Below are positions 1 through 9,151 of a stretch of 54,293 bases of DNA, in pieces (the first letter of the stretch is position 1; each line of letters begins with the position of its first letter). The stretch is taken from the NCBI RefSeq assembly GCF_003318165.1, contig NZ_QOCB01000029.1, forward strand, positions 1-54,293, in the 5' to 3' direction. The notes under the pieces are model-generated. The model was not told where the DNA came from. It saw nothing but the letters and a program-made list of their open reading frames with translations, and ran no database searches. The position numbers and the translations under genes were made by a program. The stretch is from Psychromonas sp. B3M02 (GTDB lineage: Bacteria; Pseudomonadota; Gammaproteobacteria; Enterobacterales; Psychromonadaceae).

Positions 1-47
1 TAAAGTGGGTGAGCATCAAGTTCCGTTTAAACGCCTTGTTAACACTA

Positions 48-920
48 CTATTCGTAAGGCTTCATCCAGTATTCAGAGGAACCATTCATTCCAATGCGCT
101 CTAGTCCAATGGTGTGGTCACACCTTATTGCCTGATAAAATTGCGTTTTCTTTTTGTGGTACCGCAACAGATGAGATATTGCAGTTTTAGTTTCTATCGA
201 TGTTCGAAGACCAAAAGTAACACTGGTTATTGCATCAATTTCTAGATTGTAAACGCGCCCACCAATATCGGGGCATAAGAAACGCCACTCTTTTTCATAA
301 GCCCAATCTAATGACTTAGTCGATAGCATTTTAAAATAAACCTCCATAAGTGATTTATGGGAATTTGCCATACCAGATTTTGCATAGAGCAAGTATGCAT
401 TCCTGATAATTTCATTCTCTTCCATATAGGTAACTTTACGTAGCCAATCCATAGCTCCATTTGGTGATTTTGGAGCCAATTTCTCAGGATTGTAACCAAT
501 GCATATACCAGTATGATTATCTGCATAGTGAGACCACATAGTTGTACTTTGAGCATCTTCAGAAAGGGATAAAACACCTACTTTCTCTGATTCTTTTTCC
601 CAAAAATCACAGAACAGTTCGACTTTTTCCTTCAATAAATCACTTGGTTTATTATCTTTGAATAATCCATCTAATGAAATGGGATCATTATTATCTTTCA
701 AGTACAAATTTTTAAATTGTGAAAATGCTTCTTTGAACTGCTTTAAAGATACGTCGGTATTACTCAATTTTAGTTGAGCATCAAAAGGATCATTAAGTTG
801 AGATGGCTTTGGTATCCATAAACCTTTACTTAATAAACTTAATATTGAATATTTTTCAAAATCACGATATTTATATAATTCTCTTGGAATATCCAATAGA
901 CCACCTTGTAGTGTTAACAT
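48..920 (-). CDS. DUF2971 family protein
   Basis: This is a soluble protein of about 290 residues from the ATG at 920. The central stretch reads SLSEDAQSTTMWSHYADNHT followed by GICIGY, which is the hallmark of the DUF2971 family (a cysteine or small residue, then MWSHYA, then GxCIGY). The YEKEWRFL segment near residue 220 is also typical. The family has no settled biochemical role; members often lie in accessory or defence-rich regions. A longer reading frame starts at a TTG at 965, but that would place an inverted repeat (941-964) inside the coding region. I therefore prefer the ATG at 920, although neither start has a strong ribosome binding site. It stands alone, opposite in direction to sbmA. 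No signal peptide or membrane segment is visible. Confidence 0.75.
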   Translation of the reverse strand: MLTLQGGLLDIPRELYKYRDFEKYSILSLLSKGLWIPKPSQLNDPFDAQLKLSNTDVSLKQFKEAFSQFKNLYLKDNNDPISLDGLFKDNKPSDLLKEKVELFCDFWEKESEKVGVLSLSEDAQSTTMWSHYADNHTGICIGYNPEKLAPKSPNGAMDWLRKVTYMEENEIIRNAYLLYAKSGMANSHKSLMEVYFKMLSTKSLDWAYEKEWRFLCPDIGGRVYNLEIDAITSVTFGLRTSIETKTAISHLLRYHKKKTQFYQAIRCDHTIGLERIGMNGSSEYWMKPYE

Positions 921-940
921 ATTATTAGATGCCAAATTGT

Positions 941-1091
941 CACTTTTCCGGCGGAAATATGGCAAACAACTAATGATTAATAATAGACGTAGGTTACTTT
1001 AACCATCATTTTAATCAATTGTTTAATAAAAAATATGAAATATAAGTCATGAAGAAAGATGGCAAAATGCCATATTTACCGAGGAAAGGTG
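941..1091. repeat. imperfect inverted repeat upstream of the DUF2971 gene
   Basis: The arm 941-964 (CACTTTTCCGGCGGAAATAT then GGCA) pairs with 1068-1091 (TGCCATATTTACCGAGGAAA then GGTG) at 19 of 24 positions. Inside the right part, 1059-1073 is a perfect small palindrome (ATGGCA, AAA, TGCCAT). It could be an operator for the DUF2971 gene or the ends of a decayed small element. No target duplication is evident. Confidence 0.4.
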
Positions 1092-1401
1092 GTAAACAGA
1101 TAATGCTGTATAAATAAACACCCCACTCGCTACCATCAAACATTGCAGTAACACTGCATTATATTCTTCTAAAATTATCTACTGCTATGTTATCTACTGC
1201 ATTGTTAACCACTGCAATGAATAGGCACTTAACTCCCTCAATGATTTGTTTCACATTCACTTTATGAGATAGCTACAAATATAGGCAAACTAAGTCCTTA
1301 CTTCTATCACCTTCTTTTACTTAATTTTTATTGAAAACATAATGATGAATTCGGTTATCAATGTACAATCAGTGCAAAAATAATAAAGGGCTTATACATC
1401 T
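966..1401. other. non-coding stretch between DUF2971 gene and sbmA
   Basis: No convincing gene is present. Apart from the inverted repeat at its left end, it holds short direct repeats of a TTATCTACTGC-like unit at about 1166-1203 with a degenerate third copy, and it presumably carries the sbmA promoter. A purine-rich AAAGGG about ten bases before the sbmA ATG is the probable ribosome binding site. Confidence 0.5.
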
Positions 1402-2634
1402 ATGTTTAAATCGTTCTTTCCCAATCCTAAGATTTTCTTCATCTCGGCATTACTTTTTGCCGGACTTACTTGTGCTATTTGGTATGGATACAATGAGCAA
1501 ATGGCCACGTTACTGGGTCTTGATATTTCTCAGTCTGAACCTGTTATCGGCTTAAAGCATTTTGTCACTGACTCATTCTTACTGTTCTATGCTTACTATT
1601 TTGCTTGTACTGCGTTGTTTGCTTTGGTGTGGTTTAAGGTATCGCCACATAAATGGCAATGGTGGTCGATTATTGGTACATCGACCATTTTATTCTCTAC
1701 CTACTTCTCAGTACAGGTATCCGTTGCCATTAATAACTGGCGTCGCCCTTTCTTTGATTTAATTCAATCTTTATTAAAACCCGTTGGTAGTGATACCTCG
1801 ACACAAGCGGTTGATGCGCAAGCGACTAGCACGGCAACTGGACAGTTATTTGACCTATTAATCGTGTTTGGTGAAATCGCTTTCTTGGCTATCTTTATCT
1901 ATGTGGCAACTCGATTTTTAGTGAGCCACTATATTTTCCGCTGGCGAACCGCGATGAATGATTACTACACGTCACATTGGCAGGAGCTAAGACATGTAGA
2001 AGGTGCATCACAACGTATTCAAGAAGATACTATGCGTTTTGCGTCTATTATGGAAAACCTTGGTGTGGCCTTGGTAGATGCGATAATGACCCTGTTTGCT
2101 TTCTTACCTGTGTTATGGGCGCTGTCAGACTATGTTTCTGAATTACCAATTATTGGTAAAATTGCACATCCTCTTTTCTATGCGGCGTTATTCTGGTCTA
2201 TTTTTGGTACAGGATTATTGGCGTTAATTGGTATCAAGTTACCAGGCTTAGAATTTAATAATCAGAAAGTTGAAGCGGCGTTCCGTAAGGAATTAGTGTA
2301 CGGGGAAGATAATGCAGATCGTGCGACACCTATCGCGTTAAACGAGTTGTTTGCGAATGTGCGTAAAAATTACTTCCGTTTATACTTCCATTACATGTAC
2401 TTTAATGTAGCGCGTATGCTGTATTTACAAGCGGATAATATCTTTGTGTTTATCCTGTTAGTACCGACTATTGTTGTCGGCGCGATCACCTTCGGTATTC
2501 TGCAACAAATTCTAACGGCCTTTGGTCAAGTAAGCAGCTCCTTCCAATATTTAGTGAACTCTTGGACAACCATTGTTGAACTTTTATCTGTCCGTAAGCG
2601 TCTTACTGCATTTGAATCTACATTAGATAATTAA
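1402..2634 (+). CDS. sbmA: SbmA/BacA-family peptide transporter
   Basis: This inner-membrane protein imports microcin-type and proline-rich antimicrobial peptides using the proton gradient. Its 410 residues match the usual SbmA length of about 406, and it is recognisable from end to end. It opens with [13 protein letters not shown], contains [20 protein letters not shown], then [40 protein letters not shown] with VYGED, and [20 protein letters not shown] near the C-terminus. Several hydrophobic segments are visible, at about residues 10-30, 55-75, 90-110, 150-175, 225-245, 255-280 and 350-375. There is no fused ATPase domain, as expected for SbmA/BacA. The gene appears to be a single transcription unit ending in a hairpin at 2643-2681. 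Confidence 0.95.
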   Translation: MFKSFFPNPKIFFISALLFAGLTCAIWYGYNEQMATLLGLDISQSEPVIGLKHFVTDSFLLFYAYYFACTALFALVWFKVSPHKWQWWSIIGTSTILFSTYFSVQVSVAINNWRRPFFDLIQSLLKPVGSDTSTQAVDAQATSTATGQLFDLLIVFGEIAFLAIFIYVATRFLVSHYIFRWRTAMNDYYTSHWQELRHVEGASQRIQEDTMRFASIMENLGVALVDAIMTLFAFLPVLWALSDYVSELPIIGKIAHPLFYAALFWSIFGTGLLALIGIKLPGLEFNNQKVEAAFRKELVYGEDNADRATPIALNELFANVRKNYFRLYFHYMYFNVARMLYLQADNIFVFILLVPTIVVGAITFGILQQILTAFGQVSSSFQYLVNSWTTIVELLSVRKRLTAFESTLDN

Positions 2635-2642
2635 TCAAATTA

Positions 2643-2681
2643 TCCCCTATTTCACTTTGTTTTTAATAGTGAATTAGGGGA
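2643..2681 (+). terminator. hairpin downstream of sbmA
   Basis: TCCCCTATTTCACT (2643-2656) pairs with AGTGAATTAGGGGA (2668-2681) with one mismatch, leaving an 11-base T-rich loop. The T tract after the stem is poor, so termination strength is uncertain. Confidence 0.6.
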
Positions 2682-2805
2682 ATTGTTGATTAAACAAAAC
2701 TAACAATCTCATCGTGTGCCTATTAAGGCTATTCTGTAATTTTAGGAAATAATCGCTAAATAGGCACCATCATTAAAATTTGCATTTAAACCTTTTACCT
2801 TAATT

Positions 2806-2820
2806 TGTTATATTATAACA
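2806..2820. promoter_or_regulatory. Zur operator upstream of zevAB
   Basis: TGTTATA-T-TATAACA is a perfect 7-1-7 palindrome, identical in its arms to the core of the gammaproteobacterial Zur box (TGTTATANTATAACA). It lies about 50 bases before the zevA start, in the right place to cover a promoter. This indicates zinc-dependent repression of the two following genes. Confidence 0.85.
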
Positions 2821-2870
2821 TATTGTTTGGTAGCAATCATTTGCAGAATAGATAAATAGAATGAAATAAC

Positions 2871-3512
2871 ATGAAAACAAATCCTAAGCTCTTACCATTT
2901 ATCTTCATCCTTAGTTTACTTATGCCGATTGGGGCACAAGCTCACCCCCACTCATGGATCAACATGAAAACAAAAATTGAGGGCAATGAAGAGCAAATAA
3001 CAGGTTTAACGATGTCCTGGACTTTTGATTCATTAACTTCGGCCTACATGCTGGATGGAGAAAACTTATCTGCGGAGAATAAAGCGGCCACTTTCAAAAA
3101 GTTGAAAGATTCAGTCATGGAAAATATCAATGTAGAGCATTACTTTACCTACTTTTATGATGGTGAAACGCCGATTAAATATGCTTTTTCAAACCAAGGT
3201 ACATTAACGCAAAACGGCCCAAAACTGACGCTGGATTTTTACGTTCCTCTCTCTAAACCTAAAGCCATTTCTGACCGCCCTTTAAAGCTCGCTATTTTTG
3301 AGCCAAGTTATTACGTGGATATGAGTTGGGATAGTAAAAACGATATTGAATTGTCATCTGCATTAAGTAAACGTTGTTCGTTTGAATTGATTCCCCCTAA
3401 CCCAACACCGGAGCAAGTGACTTATGCGATGTCATTAAGTGTTGATCAAGATCCGGATAATGCGCTGGGTCAACTGTTTACTCAAACCGTCATTATTAAT
3501 TGCCTTAAATAA
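2871..3512 (+). CDS. zevA: periplasmic zinc-uptake protein ZevA (DUF1007)
   Basis: This 213-residue protein of the DUF1007 family has an N-terminal signal peptide (hydrophobic residues 7-24, cleavage likely after AQA, leaving HPHSWIN at the mature end). The mature N-terminus HPHSWI is the family signature and a likely metal ligand. In Haemophilus influenzae the ZevA-ZevB pair is needed for zinc acquisition, and here the same pair sits behind a Zur box. It is followed nine bases later by zevB, whose ribosome binding site overlaps the zevA stop. Function is inferred from the family, the neighbour and the operator, and I regard it as strong. Confidence 0.85.
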   Translation: MKTNPKLLPFIFILSLLMPIGAQAHPHSWINMKTKIEGNEEQITGLTMSWTFDSLTSAYMLDGENLSAENKAATFKKLKDSVMENINVEHYFTYFYDGETPIKYAFSNQGTLTQNGPKLTLDFYVPLSKPKAISDRPLKLAIFEPSYYVDMSWDSKNDIELSSALSKRCSFELIPPNPTPEQVTYAMSLSVDQDPDNALGQLFTQTVIINCLK

Positions 3513-3521
3513 GGAAACGCT

Positions 3522-4544
3522 GTGACAAATAAGACTACGTTCAACAAGCATTGGTTATACTTTGTAAGCTTGATTTTTATTAGTGCTGGATATGCTATCT
3601 GGCAAGCTTGGCCTTCGTTGATCATTACCAGTATGCAATGGCAAAAAGGTATCAATGAGCAGATCATTGAGCTTTTGTATTCTGCACAAACTCAATTATT
3701 AGCTTCTGGCATATCTCTGGTTTCTTTAGCCTTTATTTATGGGATATTGCACTCTCTTGGTCCTGGCCACGGTAAATTAATTGTCACTACCTATCTTGCT
3801 ACCCATCCGACAAAGGTAAAAATCAGCTTAGTACTGACTATTTTATCGGCGTTATTGCAAGCTATCGTTGCCATTGTTGTCGTTTCTGTATTATTAATGC
3901 TGTTTAACTCAACCATGCGCGAAGTGAATAATGAAGCGAACAATTTAATCACGTTAAGTTTTTATTCCGTGGTGATATTAGGTTTAATTGTTATTTGGCG
4001 TAATGCAAAATCGTTAATTCAGTCTTTTTATTCGCGCCCTACTCCTATCAAAATAAATACGATAAAACCTATTATGGCGCCTGTTAGTAATAAAAGTCAG
4101 CCAGCCACACACGTTCATAACCATGGGCCTGATAACGTCTGTGGTTGTGGTCATGTACATTTTGCAGGTGCAGCAGAGATTAATAAGGCCTCTTCACTGA
4201 AAGAATATTTAGCGATTATTTTCAGTGTCGGATTACGCCCTTGTACGGGAGCAATCATGGTATTGCTGTTTTCTAATACGTTGGGCTTGTATTGGTTAGG
4301 TATTGTAAGTGCATTTTTCATGTCGATTGGTACCGCATTAACCACTTCAAGTATTGCGGTAATGACAACCTTAGGGACTAAATTAATACAGGGATACCTG
4401 ACTGTCGGTAATAAAACTAATAAGCCTTCAAAAAGTGGCCAGCATATTAAGACTTTTATTAAATTAACCGGCGGTATTTTAATCGTATTAACGGGGTTGA
4501 TTTTACTGCAATCCCAACCTGTTGGCATGTCTCCAATATTTTAG
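3522..4544 (+). CDS. zevB: NicO-family metal transporter ZevB
   Basis: This is an integral membrane protein of 340 residues in the NicO/RcnA superfamily. Visible signatures are HSLGPGHGKLIVTTYLATHP (about residues 72-91) and GLRPCTGAIMVLLFS (about residues 237-251). Between them lies a histidine- and cysteine-rich loop containing THVHNHGP and CGCGHVH, a probable metal-binding segment. RcnA homologues export nickel and cobalt. Here the DUF1007 partner and the upstream Zur box point instead to the zinc-import ZevAB role. The start codon is GTG at 3522, preceded by AAGGA at the end of zevA. It is the last gene of the operon. Confidence 0.85.
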   Translation: MTNKTTFNKHWLYFVSLIFISAGYAIWQAWPSLIITSMQWQKGINEQIIELLYSAQTQLLASGISLVSLAFIYGILHSLGPGHGKLIVTTYLATHPTKVKISLVLTILSALLQAIVAIVVVSVLLMLFNSTMREVNNEANNLITLSFYSVVILGLIVIWRNAKSLIQSFYSRPTPIKINTIKPIMAPVSNKSQPATHVHNHGPDNVCGCGHVHFAGAAEINKASSLKEYLAIIFSVGLRPCTGAIMVLLFSNTLGLYWLGIVSAFFMSIGTALTTSSIAVMTTLGTKLIQGYLTVGNKTNKPSKSGQHIKTFIKLTGGILIVLTGLILLQSQPVGMSPIF

Positions 4545-4559
4545 ATTAGTCATTCATAT

Positions 4560-4581
4560 CGCCTAGCAATCACGTTAGGCG
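4560..4581. terminator. short hairpin between zevB and the DinB-fold gene
   Basis: CGCCTA (4560-4565) pairs with TAGGCG (4576-4581). The two flanking genes converge here, so it may serve both. The stem is only 6 bp and the T tract is weak. Confidence 0.4.
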
Positions 4582-4597
4582 TTATCTACTGATAGCG

Positions 4598-5134
4598 TTA
4601 ATTTACATTGGGTTGAATAAACACTAGGTCTGTTATTCCTATATCAATGCTTGATTGACTCAATAAAGTAGTAATTTGGCCTCGATGATGAGTCTGATGA
4701 TTAAACAGATGCATTAATAGGTTAAATAGTGTTTTATTTGCAGAGACACCTTTACTGTTTTGGTAACTAACGGGTTGAAGCAACACGTCATCTGTTAATA
4801 AACGAGCAATTTCTAATAAGGCTTCATCTAATAATACGCGACGGTCTTTCAAATCAATAAAGTTATTGGCTAAAAAGACATTTAAAGACTCAGGCATCGC
4901 TAATGCTGCAATTGGTTTGTAAGCCTCATAGCCATCTAAAACAGTAGAGAAACGCTTTAACCATAGTGTATCCGCTACACAAATATGGTTTAGTGAGGCA
5001 AACACAGAGCCAAAATAGGCCTTTTTATCTTCATGTAATTGTTCAGGAGATAAGGTGCTGGCTGCTTCATAGACTTTTTGATTCATCCATTGATTATAAT
5101 CTGCCATTAAATAAACATGTTCTTGAAGTTTCAT
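4598..5134 (-). CDS. DinB-family metal-binding protein
   Basis: This is a 178-residue four-helix-bundle protein of the DinB/YfiT superfamily. The metal-binding histidine triad typical of the fold is visible as H50 (in LNHICVADTLW), H146 and H150 (in HLFNHQTHHRGQ). The family includes thiol-dependent enzymes and damage-inducible proteins from Gram-positive bacteria, but the substrate cannot be told from sequence. It is not related to the DNA polymerase IV gene also called dinB. It is monocistronic and converges with zevB. Confidence 0.8.
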   Translation of the reverse strand: MKLQEHVYLMADYNQWMNQKVYEAASTLSPEQLHEDKKAYFGSVFASLNHICVADTLWLKRFSTVLDGYEAYKPIAALAMPESLNVFLANNFIDLKDRRVLLDEALLEIARLLTDDVLLQPVSYQNSKGVSANKTLFNLLMHLFNHQTHHRGQITTLLSQSSIDIGITDLVFIQPNVN

Positions 5135-5722
5135 ACAAGTTTTCCTTGAAAAGAGATTAATTTAAGATAATTTGCACCAAGGCATACTGCTAAATGGCGC
5201 TAATATCTAGATAGAAACATTTTATATGAAAAACCAAAATAGATGATCTATATGTTAAGTTTTTACAATTAACTAAAAACTTTGTTAATTTTCACTTTTG
5301 ATACTGCCTTATAGTCATTAAATAATAGCTCATAAATGTGTCCCCGTGCACAGACTTAGCGTTTCCCCTGTAGATTCAGGTCTCTAAAACCATCCCAAAT
5401 AACTTTTAAGAAACCATCAAAAAACATCGTAAAGCATTGTTTTTAAATGCCAATTTCCTCCACTCTATTTTAGATTAAATAATTAACACCATAAAAACCA
5501 TAAGCTCCATTGATTAATGCCGGTTAATCGTCTCAATTCACAATTCCAATATTCCACGATCAGTATGCTACACCCTCAGTTATTTCATTTAACAAATAAC
5601 AAACACTGTTTTAACACAACAAATGAAATTGAGGGTTTCCTCAGCTCAACTGGACGACACAAAGTGAGTTTGAAATTTTATTAGTTCAATACTCAATATT
5701 TTAGAAAACAAGCAAAGGATGT
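5135..5722. other. non-coding region before tctC
   Basis: This 588-base region has no supportable gene. Its left end carries the start signals of the DinB-fold gene on the minus strand. Its right end has a long inverted repeat (5573-5635) and the promoter and leader of tctC. The middle is AT-rich and featureless to me. Confidence 0.5.
5573..5635. promoter_or_regulatory. inverted repeat upstream of tctC, candidate regulator site
   Basis: CCCTCAgttATTTCATTT (5573-5590) is the reverse complement of AAATGAAATTGAGGG (5621-5635) except for a 3-base insertion, and the arms are separated by 30 bases. It ends 87 bases before the tctC start. It could bind the two-component regulator encoded downstream or form a leader hairpin. 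The assignment is by position only. Confidence 0.45.
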
Positions 5723-6715
5723 ATGTTAATGATTAGATTAAAAAGCATGTTCACAGGTATAGTGATTGCAACCACTTCACTTATTTCGACCAATTTTGCT
5801 ATCGCTGCAGATTATCCACCTCATACTATTAATATGGTTGCCCCTGCCGGTGCTGGCGGTGGTTGGGATTTAACTATTCGTACTGTTGCTAAAACCTTAA
5901 AAGATACAGGCCTGGTTGATGCCAATATGCCTGTGGTAAATCGTCCGGGCGGCGGTGGCGCAGTTAACCTTTCTTATATGCAAACTCAAAGCGGTAAAGG
6001 CGACCTTATTTCGGTTTATTCACCTCCTATTCTATTAACTAATTTAACTGGGCTCACGCAATACAGTTACCAAGATACAACTCCCCTTGCACGACTTATT
6101 ACTGATTATGCTGCATTTGTGGTACCGGAAAACTCAAAATACAAAACAATTAAAGAGGTAATGAATGCACTTAAGCAAGATCCTAAATCCGTAAAAATTG
6201 GTGGTACCTCTGCTGCAGGCTCAATGGATCACATTCAATTTTTGTTAGTGGCTAAAGCAGCAGGTGTAGAGAACCTTCGAAATATTGATTATGTGTCTTT
6301 CCAAAATGGCAGTTTAATCGCACAAGCATTAGGTGGGCACGTTGACCTAATATCCACTGGCTTAGGTGACGTTGCTGGTCTTGTTGAAAGTGGCAAATTA
6401 CATGCCTTAGCGCAAACTGCAGATAAACGTATCGGCACTGGCTTAATTGCTGAAATCCCAACAGTCAAAGAGCAAGGTATTGACGTTATTTTCGAAAACT
6501 GGCGTGGTTTGTTTGGCCCTAAAGATATGCCTAAAGAAGCTGTTGCATATTGGCATGATGCGTTACAAAAAATGGTCGCGACACCAGAGTGGAAAGCCGC
6601 ACTAAAACGTAATGGCTGGGATGATGCTTACCAAGACGAACAAGCGTTTACTGAATTCTTAGCTGACACTAATACACAATACAAAACGCTGATTAAAAGT
6701 GTATTTGGTAGATAA
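5723..6715 (+). CDS. tctC: tripartite tricarboxylate transporter substrate-binding protein TctC
   Basis: This is a periplasmic solute-binding protein of the Bug/TctC family with 330 residues. A signal peptide is visible (hydrophobic segment about residues 10-28, ending AIAA before DYPPHTINM). The motif APAGAGGGWDLTIRT after the first strand, and VNRPGGGGAVNL later, are family hallmarks for binding the carboxylate of the ligand. The ligand is probably citrate or another tri- or dicarboxylate, which sequence alone cannot decide. Two in-frame ATGs (5723 and 5729) are possible starts; AAAGGA sits just before the first. It is followed by a hairpin and then tctB and tctA. Confidence 0.9.
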   Translation: MLMIRLKSMFTGIVIATTSLISTNFAIAADYPPHTINMVAPAGAGGGWDLTIRTVAKTLKDTGLVDANMPVVNRPGGGGAVNLSYMQTQSGKGDLISVYSPPILLTNLTGLTQYSYQDTTPLARLITDYAAFVVPENSKYKTIKEVMNALKQDPKSVKIGGTSAAGSMDHIQFLLVAKAAGVENLRNIDYVSFQNGSLIAQALGGHVDLISTGLGDVAGLVESGKLHALAQTADKRIGTGLIAEIPTVKEQGIDVIFENWRGLFGPKDMPKEAVAYWHDALQKMVATPEWKAALKRNGWDDAYQDEQAFTEFLADTNTQYKTLIKSVFGR

Positions 6716-6817
6716 ACAACCAGTAATGTTATTAATGATATAAACAGTAAACCTGCGACAAATATAGTCCGCAGCGTTTACTGACAAATCAATATCAATT
6801 CAATTTAAAACTCAATA

Positions 6818-6841
6818 AAGCTTTGTGTAAAAGCAAAGCTT
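6818..6841 (+). terminator. intra-operon hairpin between tctC and tctB
   Basis: AAGCTTTG (6818-6825) pairs perfectly with CAAAGCTT (6834-6841) around an 8-base loop. It has no clean T tract. A hairpin after the binding-protein gene usually gives partial termination or protects the 3' end of the tctC message, so that the soluble component exceeds the membrane ones. Confidence 0.5.
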
Positions 6842-6939
6842 ACTTTCTAAAAATTATGCCAACAACATAAGCGCGATACACAATTAAACGCGAGTGTGGG
6901 CATAACTTAACAAACTCGATTATTTGGTAGAGGTGAAAA

Positions 6940-7428
6940 ATGTCAAATATAAAATCCAATTGGGATGGCCTAACAGGGTTATTTAGTATCGTATTTGGTC
7001 TTGCTTACGGTGGCTATGCCTACAGTTTACCTCAGCCTATGTTCGGCAATCCGTTAGAAGCAATATTCCTTCCTCTGACTGTTTCTGCCATTGCCATATT
7101 TATAGGCTTATTGCTGATTATCACTGGCGGAATGACACCTTCTTTTGCAGCCATTAAAGCATTATTGAATGAGAGTCCAAAACGTAAAAGTGACCGCAGA
7201 AAAGTTGCTATCACAGCCCTGCTTTGTGTGTTTTATGCCATGTTATTTGAACATGCAGGTTATGTAATTAGTACCTTCCTATTTATGTTCTCCATGTTAA
7301 CGGTTACTTGTGGCCTAGGATTCTGGAAAAAAAGTGCGTTAATTTCGGTGATATTTGCTGTTGCAATCTTCATTACTTTTAATGAAATGTTGTCAGTTAA
7401 TCTTCCTCCATTTCCATTTTTTAATTAA
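6940..7428 (+). CDS. tctB: tripartite tricarboxylate transporter small permease TctB
   Basis: This 162-residue inner-membrane protein has four hydrophobic segments at about residues 10-30, 43-63, 83-105 and 118-150, the topology and size of TctB. It forms the small membrane subunit that works with TctA. It starts at an ATG preceded by AGAGGTG and ends 14 bases before tctA. TctB sequences are poorly conserved, so the call rests partly on its place between tctC and tctA. Confidence 0.85.
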   Translation: MSNIKSNWDGLTGLFSIVFGLAYGGYAYSLPQPMFGNPLEAIFLPLTVSAIAIFIGLLLIITGGMTPSFAAIKALLNESPKRKSDRRKVAITALLCVFYAMLFEHAGYVISTFLFMFSMLTVTCGLGFWKKSALISVIFAVAIFITFNEMLSVNLPPFPFFN

Positions 7429-7442
7429 AGGACTAAACAGCT

Positions 7443-8942
7443 ATGGATATTTTAAGCAGTTTAATGGATGGCTTTAGTGTTGCACTGCAGCCTTATTATT
7501 TATTTTTAATTCTGGTCGGCGGTATTTTAGGTACGGTTATCGGTATGTTACCCGGTCTTGGCCCTGCTACAGGCGTTGCTATATTATTACCCATGACCTT
7601 TTCTATGGGCCCTACTGCATCACTTATTACTATGATGGGTGTTTACATTGGTGCCATGTTTGGTGGTTCTCGAAGCTCTATTTTGATTAACACCCCAGGC
7701 GATGGTGCTGCGTTAGCTGCAACATTCGATGGTTACCCAATGGCCATGAAAGGTCGCGCAGAGTCGGCATTAGCTATTTCAGCGATTGCTTCATTGATCG
7801 GTGGCACCATTGCTGCTGTTTTAATGACATTAATGGCAGAGCCTGTTGCTGGATTAGCCATTAAATTTGGTCCTGCTGAATATTGCTTATTAATGGTAGC
7901 AGCACTTTCTATGACGGTATCTATGTCTAAGGGCAATATGCTTAAGGGTTTCCTTTCTATGTGTATTGGTTTAGCCATTTCAACAGTGGGAATTGATGGA
8001 CAATCTGGCTTACAGCGATTCACTTTTGGTGTGTTGGAACTACAAACAGGCATCGATTTCTTGGTTGTTATCATTGGTATTTATGCATTGGGTGAGGTAT
8101 TTAAAAGTTTCAGTACACTGGGCGAAGGTGGTAAAAAAGCACAGACTAAATTTAAGAAAATTTGGATAAGCAAGGACGATTGGAAACGTTCTAAATGGCC
8201 TATTTTACGCAGTGCACCAGTTGGTTTTATCATTGGTGCATTACCAGGCGCTGGTGGCACTATGGCTTCATTAATGTGTTACAACAATGAAAAACAATTA
8301 TCTAAAAATAAAGAGGAATTTGGTCACGGTGCAATTGAAGGTTTAGCCGCACCAGAATCGGCTAATAATGCAGCGTCTATTGGTGCGATGATCCCAATGT
8401 TATCTCTAGGCGTACCAGGTTCAGGCACAACTGCGGTAATGATGGGTGCATTATTAATGCTGGGTATTCAACCTGGTCCACTATTATTTGCTCAACACCC
8501 AGACACTGCCTGGGGCCTGATTGCTAGTATGTTTGTTGCTAATGTTATCCTTGCGATAGTTAATTTACCACTAGCAGGTGTATTAGTTAGGTTGTTAGCG
8601 ATCCCACCAAAAGTACTCTACCCCATTGTACTAAGCTTAGCGTTTGTTGGTTGTTATGCGATAAGTGCGTCCGTTGTCGACTTCTATATTTTGATTATTT
8701 TAGGTGTGGCAGGCGTCTTAATGGCTCGCTTAGATATCCCTACTTCGCCAATGATTTTAGCGGCGATTGTTGGTGGTCAAATGGAACAGTCATTCCGTCA
8801 AGGTTACCGAATCTCCAACCAAGATTTGTCTGCCTTTATGGATTCAGGTATTGCTCAAGGTTTATTATTGGTTACTGTTTTGTCTGTACTGTTACCGCTT
8901 ATTAATACAATTCGTTCTAAGATGGTTAACAAACCTGCTTGA
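7443..8942 (+). CDS. tctA: tripartite tricarboxylate transporter large permease TctA
   Basis: This is the large membrane subunit of a sodium-coupled tripartite carboxylate transporter, with 499 residues and many hydrophobic segments. Family signatures are GTVIGMLPGLGPATGVAILL near residue 30, GGSRSSILINTPGDGAALAA near residue 77, and a second, internally repeated GALPGAGGTMASLM near residue 275 followed by GVPGSGTTAVMMGALLM. The full length and both signature loops are present. It is the last gene of tctCBA and is followed by a strong terminator. Confidence 0.95.
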   Translation: MDILSSLMDGFSVALQPYYLFLILVGGILGTVIGMLPGLGPATGVAILLPMTFSMGPTASLITMMGVYIGAMFGGSRSSILINTPGDGAALAATFDGYPMAMKGRAESALAISAIASLIGGTIAAVLMTLMAEPVAGLAIKFGPAEYCLLMVAALSMTVSMSKGNMLKGFLSMCIGLAISTVGIDGQSGLQRFTFGVLELQTGIDFLVVIIGIYALGEVFKSFSTLGEGGKKAQTKFKKIWISKDDWKRSKWPILRSAPVGFIIGALPGAGGTMASLMCYNNEKQLSKNKEEFGHGAIEGLAAPESANNAASIGAMIPMLSLGVPGSGTTAVMMGALLMLGIQPGPLLFAQHPDTAWGLIASMFVANVILAIVNLPLAGVLVRLLAIPPKVLYPIVLSLAFVGCYAISASVVDFYILIILGVAGVLMARLDIPTSPMILAAIVGGQMEQSFRQGYRISNQDLSAFMDSGIAQGLLLVTVLSVLLPLINTIRSKMVNKPA

Positions 8943-8975
8943 AGTAGCTAGATTGTTACTAATAAATATAAACTT

Positions 8976-9004
8976 AAGAAGCATACTTAAATGTATGCTT
9001 CTTT
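8976..9004. terminator. terminator after tctA
   Basis: AAGAAGCATAC (8976-8986) and GTATGCTTCTT (8993-9003) form a perfect 11-bp stem with a 6-base loop, ending in TTCTTT. It separates the transporter operon from the two-component genes. Confidence 0.85.
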
Positions 9005-9151
9005 ATTAATTTCAGTAATTTATTTGAGGGTACTCCTAAAAACAGACAAAGCATGATTGCTTATATAGATTTTTAAATTAACATGATTTTTTCAATTTAC
9101 TAACAAACAATACACTTGCCACTTGCACAACGATTAGGTCCTATAACAAAC

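Noticed and set aside
4151-4528. 125-residue open frame antisense to zevB
   Set aside because: Shadow of a conserved membrane protein gene; no start signals.
4598-5134. DinB-fold gene as DNA polymerase IV
   Set aside because: The protein is a 178-residue four-helix bundle with a histidine triad and has no polymerase motif.
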